From NCBI GenBank assembly GCA_031552355.1, contig JAVBMO010000034.1:1-9187 (forward strand): DNA of 9,187 nt, written 5' to 3'. The translations under genes and the position numbers were made by a program. This document shows positions 6,817 to 9,187 of the stretch, piece by piece. The notes beneath the pieces are model-generated. The model ran no database searches, was not told the DNA's origin, and saw only the letters and a list, made by a program, of their open reading frames with translations. The first letter of the stretch is position 1, and each line of letters opens with the position of its first letter. Origin of the DNA: JAVBMO01 sp031552355. Lineage in GTDB: Bacteria; Bacteroidota; Bacteroidia; Bacteroidales; P3.

Positions 6817-7575
6817 ATGGAGCGCACGAATATTTATTTTATTTCGGATTGTCATTTTGGGGTACCCGATTACGAGAAAAGTCTAACGCGTGAAAAGGAA
6901 TTTGTGCAGTGGTTGGAAGAAATTAAACACAATGCCAAAGCGGTGTATTTGCTTGGCGATATTTTTGATTTTTGGTTTGAATACAAATATGTGGTGCCAA
7001 AAGGCTATGTTCGTTTGCTAGGAAAATTGGCGGAACTGTCTGATATGGGCGTGGAAATCCATTACTTTACCGGAAACCACGACATGTGGGTGTTCGATTA
7101 TTTTACAAAAGAACTTCGTGCCAAAATTTACCGGAAACCGCAGGAATTTACCTTTGGCAAAAAATCTTTTCTCATTGGGCACGGCGATGGTTTAGGTCCC
7201 GGCGATCATAAGTACAAATTTATTAAATCCATTTTTGCCAACCGGATATGCCAAAAACTTTTTGCATGGCTACATCCGTGGATAGGTATTGGGTTGGCGA
7301 ATTTTTTTTCAAGAAAAAGTCGCTTAGCCAATCAAATCAACGACAAAATCAGCAAGGGCGAAGAAAAAGAATATATCATACAATTTATTAAATCGAGTTT
7401 GGTTTCCAAGCATCACGATTATTTTATTTTCGGCCATAGGCATCTTACCTTTGATATGAAAATCCAAAACAGCCGCTATATCAATTTGGGCGAATGGGTT
7501 CATGAACGCAATTATGCCGTTTTCGATGGACAGGAGCTTTATTTCGTGAAGTATAATTCTTTAAAATCTAACTAA
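6817..7575 (+). CDS. lpxH: UDP-2,3-diacylglucosamine diphosphatase (LpxH-type metallophosphoesterase)
   Basis: This is a calcineurin-like metallophosphoesterase of the LpxH family, which cleaves UDP-2,3-diacylglucosamine to lipid X and UMP in lipid A synthesis, at the inner face of the cytoplasmic membrane. All five metal-binding blocks are present in the 252-residue product (E. coli 240): SDCHFG (Asp11, His13), GDIFDFW (Asp48), GNHD (Asn87, His88), GHGD (His122) and GHRH (His207, His209). The long insert between GHGD and GHRH, with FIKSIFANRICQKLFAWLHP, is the hydrophobic cap typical of LpxH. The start is uncertain: ATG 6817 is one base after the upstream TAA, while ATG 6802 and TTG 6790 overlap the DUF4369 gene and would add residues unlike the family. 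The operon ends about 50 bp later at a hairpin terminator. A related YbbF-type enzyme is possible but less likely. Confidence 0.9.
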   Translation: MERTNIYFISDCHFGVPDYEKSLTREKEFVQWLEEIKHNAKAVYLLGDIFDFWFEYKYVVPKGYVRLLGKLAELSDMGVEIHYFTGNHDMWVFDYFTKELRAKIYRKPQEFTFGKKSFLIGHGDGLGPGDHKYKFIKSIFANRICQKLFAWLHPWIGIGLANFFSRKSRLANQINDKISKGEEKEYIIQFIKSSLVSKHHDYFIFGHRHLTFDMKIQNSRYINLGEWVHERNYAVFDGQELYFVKYNSLKSN

Positions 7576-7625
7576 TTTTATTGCCATTGTTGAAAAACAA
7601 CGGTTTGGGAATTTGTATTGTTGAG

Positions 7626-7670
7626 AAACTTTAGTTCAACCAAAATCAGTGGTTGATCTGAAGTTTTTTT
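7626..7670 (+). terminator. Intrinsic terminator ending the aroC-DUF4369-lpxH operon
   Basis: The left arm (7626-7642) pairs with the right arm (7650-7666) over 16 pairs with one T-T mismatch and one G-T pair, around a seven-base loop, and the hairpin runs straight into a T tract (7664-7670). The inner seven pairs are perfect (TCAACCA with TGGTTGA). It is about 50 bp after the lpxH stop and oriented for rightward transcription. There is no matching T run on the other side, so it should work in one direction only. Confidence 0.85.
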
Positions 7671-7844
7671 GCTTTATTCGCAGCCAAAGCATAGTACAAT
7701 GGAATTTTAAGAGCTTCTAAATCCTTGAATATTACAAAAATGCGAAGAAAAACTGTTTAATATAAATTACGATAATATTATTTTTTAGGCAAAATTAGAC
7801 AGTTTTGCATACTTTTTGCTTTCTCGTTGTTGAATTTGTTTCAT

Positions 7845-7852
7845 GAACTTTG
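7845..7852 (+). promoter_or_regulatory. Weak candidate -7 box for the LpxL-type gene
   Basis: GAACTTTG differs from TAnnTTTG only at the first base. The possible -33 element (TTTC at 7820-7823, 21-bp spacer) is poor. A promoter must exist between the terminator at 7670 and the ATG at 7935, but this is only the best candidate. TGAATTTG at 7831-7838 is another one-mismatch option. Confidence 0.25.
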
Positions 7853-7934
7853 CATGGCGAATAAATTATGTTGCTTACAAAACACTTGATATTGAATTTT
7901 AAAAGATTTAATTACTACTCATTAATCACTGGCA

Positions 7935-8864
7935 ATGCTTTATAGAATCAGCTACTTACTATTTAGTATTTTTTTAAAACCGCTTTCTTTTTTGCCAATA
8001 AGGGCTTTGTATGGAATTGCGGATTTTATTTATTTTGTGGTTTATCGTCTAATAGGCTACCGTACCAAAATAGTTTTTGAAAACCTGTCCAAATCTTTTC
8101 CTGATAAATCTTGGGCAGAATTAAAAGATATAGAAAAGAAATTCTATAAACACCTTGCAGATACTATTGTTGAGTATATTATAGAAATGCGGATTTCAGT
8201 TAAGGAAATTCAAAAACGTTTTATTTATACCAATCCCGAAATTTTGAATAAACTATATGCTGAAGGTAAAAGTATTATTTTGGTTACAGGTCACTATGCC
8301 GCATTTGAATATTTATCTAGTTGGCCTTTGGTTATTAAAAATTACCTGTTTTGTCCGGTATATAAACCTGTAAAAAATCCATATTTCGATAAATTTATCT
8401 ACAATCGTCGTGCTAATTTTGGAATACACCCTGTAGCCATGGCAGAATCATATCGTTTTGCTGCCAAGCAAAAGCAACAAAATAAACGTATTGCGCTTTA
8501 CTTGTTAGCAGATCAATTGCCACCATTGAGCGAAATGAAATATTTTACCAATTTCCTGAATCATGAGGATACGGCAATTTATCTTGGTCCCGAAAGAATT
8601 GCCAAAGCATTGGATATGGGTGTGGTTTTCTTGGCAATTCAACAAGTGAAACGAGGTTATTATTCCGCCACTTTTGAAGTGCTGTGCGAAAATCCGAAAG
8701 AAACTGCCGAATATGAAATTACTGAACGTCATGTCCGCGCATTGGAAAAGCAGATTTTGGACAGGCCTGAACTTTGGCTTTGGTCGCATCGCCGCTGGAA
8801 ACGCACAAAACAGGATGTTATGGACAGAGCGCAACAATTGGGCTTGAAATTGGAATATTCCTAA
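7935..8864 (+). CDS. Lipid A biosynthesis acyltransferase (LpxL/HtrB family)
   Basis: This is a membrane-associated acyltransferase of the LpxL/LpxM (HtrB/MsbB) family, which adds a secondary acyl chain to Kdo-lipid A or its precursor at the inner membrane. The 309-residue length equals the family norm (E. coli LpxL 306). The N-terminal 40 residues contain a hydrophobic anchor helix (ISYLLFSIFLKPLSFLPI). The catalytic HX4E motif is His120 to Glu125 in VTGHYAAFEY. Further family landmarks are YKPVKNPYFD at 143-152, LADQ at 191-194, DTAIYLGPERIAK at 212-224 and the C-terminal PELWLWSHRRWKR at 278-290. An in-frame stop lies just upstream of the ATG, so the start is well set. It stands alone as a transcription unit, cut off from the lpxH operon by a terminator and followed by the mce promoter. 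Acyl-chain specificity, and whether it is early or late acting, cannot be read from sequence. Confidence 0.92.
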   Translation: MLYRISYLLFSIFLKPLSFLPIRALYGIADFIYFVVYRLIGYRTKIVFENLSKSFPDKSWAELKDIEKKFYKHLADTIVEYIIEMRISVKEIQKRFIYTNPEILNKLYAEGKSIILVTGHYAAFEYLSSWPLVIKNYLFCPVYKPVKNPYFDKFIYNRRANFGIHPVAMAESYRFAAKQKQQNKRIALYLLADQLPPLSEMKYFTNFLNHEDTAIYLGPERIAKALDMGVVFLAIQQVKRGYYSATFEVLCENPKETAEYEITERHVRALEKQILDRPELWLWSHRRWKRTKQDVMDRAQQLGLKLEYS

Positions 8865-8942
8865 TCGTTTCCAACATTTTATTATCGTTTTCTTTTAAGG
8901 CACGCAGTAATTTCATTCAGAGCAAGGTTCTTAAAAGATTCT

Positions 8943-8970
8943 CTTTTCTCCGTTTTCAGAAAAGTTGTTT
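8943..8970 (+). terminator. Possible weak terminator after the LpxL-type gene
   Basis: CTTTTCT (8943-8949) pairs with AGAAAAG (8958-8964) across an eight-base loop, followed by TTGTTTTTT within 8965-8973. It is about 80 bp downstream of the acyltransferase stop and before the mce promoter, where a terminator is expected. The stem is short and A/T-rich, and overlapping alternative pairings exist (8930-8938 with 8891-8899; 8934-8942 with 8998-9006), so the active structure is uncertain. Confidence 0.35.
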
Positions 8971-9034
8971 TTTGGAATTTGACATAAATATCCGAAAAGA
9001 ATCTTTATTTTCTCAAAAAAACCCTTGATATTCA

Positions 9035-9066
9035 TTTGCACTAATAAAAAAAAAGGATTATCTTTG
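9035..9066 (+). promoter_or_regulatory. mce: Near-consensus Bacteroidota promoter for mce
   Basis: TTTG (9035-9038), a 20-bp spacer and TATCTTTG (9059-9066) match the -33/-7 consensus of this phylum in both sequence and spacing. The predicted start of transcription is near 9071, giving a leader of roughly 37 nt before the ATG at 9108. The -7 box is identical to that of aroC. Confidence 0.75.
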
Positions 9067-9107
9067 CCCTTTCTTAAATATAAATTTAAATAATATAAGA
9101 CAAAACC

Positions 9108-9187
9108 ATGAAACCTACACACATTGAGCACATTGGAATTGCTGTGGCAAATCTAGAAGAATCCATTCGCTATTGGGAAGACGTGAT
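9108..9187 (+). CDS. mce: Methylmalonyl-CoA epimerase, N-terminal fragment (cut by window edge)
   Basis: Only the first 26 codons are in the window: MKPTHIEHIGIAVANLEESI then RYWEDV. This is the start of a vicinal-oxygen-chelate (glyoxalase-fold) protein, and the spacing of IEHIGIAV...LEESIRYW is the usual opening of methylmalonyl-CoA epimerase, which interconverts (2R)- and (2S)-methylmalonyl-CoA in propionate/succinate metabolism. His8 is the expected first metal ligand. A near-consensus Bacteroidota promoter sits about 42 bp upstream. The epimerase call over other VOC proteins rests on this short stretch, so it is probable rather than certain; a following mmdA-type carboxyltransferase gene would strengthen it. 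Confidence 0.78.
   Translation, partial: MKPTHIEHIGIAVANLEESIRYWEDV

Larger units (their letters stand above)
7576..7934. other. Intergenic region without a convincing gene (lpxH to LpxL-type gene)
   Basis: These 359 bp hold the lpxH operon terminator (7626-7670) and presumably the promoter of the acyltransferase gene. Also visible are a small inverted repeat GCAAAA/TTTTGC (7789-7794 and 7803-7808), a 25-codon plus-strand reading frame from the ATG at 7868 that overlaps the acyltransferase start, and a 36-codon minus-strand open stretch without an ATG (7646-7756). None has enough support to be called a gene. I see no tRNA or mobile-element ends. Confidence 0.7.
8865..9107. other. Intergenic region rich in weak inverted repeats, before mce
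   Basis: No gene is supported in these 243 bp. Several A/T-rich inverted repeats overlap: TCTTTTAAG (8891-8899) with CTTAAAAGA (8930-8938), the 8943-8964 hairpin, and AAAGATTCT (8934-8942) with AGAATCTTT (8998-9006). The mce promoter occupies the right part. Reading frames on either strand here run through the promoter and are A/T-rich chance openings. Confidence 0.6.

Noticed and set aside
7586..7604. Small hairpin ATTGTTG/CAACGGT right after lpxH as terminator
   Set aside because: It needs two G-T pairs and has no T tract; the much stronger hairpin at 7626-7670 explains termination.
7646..7756. 36-codon minus-strand open stretch reading FKDLEALKIPLYYALAANKA
   Set aside because: It looks protein-like at first sight, but it has no ATG, is bounded by a stop upstream, and its own stop lies in the loop of the lpxH terminator. 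A remnant cannot be excluded, but chance is likely.
8931..9131. 66-codon minus-strand open frame before mce
   Set aside because: It runs through the near-consensus mce promoter and overlaps the mce start on the opposite strand. Its product is A/T-driven (rich in Phe, Leu, Lys) with no family resemblance.
1..9187. CRISPR array, tRNA/rRNA, insertion sequence, prophage or defence system
   Set aside because: There are no regularly spaced repeats, no cloverleaf or rRNA sequence, no transposase, integrase or nuclease genes, and no terminal repeats; all sizeable coding regions are core metabolic or envelope genes.

Overview
The window is ordinary chromosomal DNA from a member of the Bacteroidota. 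The evidence is the gene set and order (bamD, rpoZ, coaBC, a DUF4835/PorD-like gene), the omega subunit of the type found in that phylum, a stand-alone DUF4369 lipoprotein, AT-rich intergenic DNA, and promoters that match the Bacteroidota -33 TTG/TTTG and -7 TAnnTTTG pattern rather than the E. coli one. Class cannot be fixed from this sequence: AroC looks more like Flavobacterium/Cytophaga enzymes than Bacteroides ones, while the aminotransferase resembles ones I recall from Bacteroidales.

Left arm (1-4738, minus strand). Reading leftward from a divergent promoter region, the genes are bamD (outer-membrane protein assembly lipoprotein), rpoZ-like (RNA polymerase omega), a strong hairpin terminator, coaBC (coenzyme A synthesis), a secreted DUF4835/PorD-like protein probably linked to type IX secretion, and a PLP-dependent aminotransferase that runs off the left edge. 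Gaps between genes are 26 to about 107 bp.

Right arm (4981-9187, plus strand). aroC (chorismate synthase), a DUF4369 lipoprotein and lpxH (lipid A UDP-diacylglucosamine pyrophosphatase) are tightly packed and end at a clear intrinsic terminator (7626-7670). After about 360 bp without a convincing gene comes an LpxL/HtrB-type acyltransferase, then a spacer rich in weak inverted repeats. A near-perfect Bacteroidota promoter follows, driving the start of methylmalonyl-CoA epimerase, which is cut by the right edge.

Taken together this is core metabolism and envelope building: outer-membrane assembly (BamD), lipid A (LpxH, LpxL), secretion (PorD-like), cofactor and aromatic biosynthesis (CoaBC, AroC) and propionate/succinate metabolism (Mce). 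I see no mobile element, CRISPR array, tRNA, rRNA, phage gene or defence system, and no convincing new system. The points most worth a second look are the near-leaderless layout of bamD, three abutting inverted repeats after rpoZ, an aminotransferase where recN often sits, an unusual loop in AroC, and the DUF4369 protein without a thioredoxin domain.
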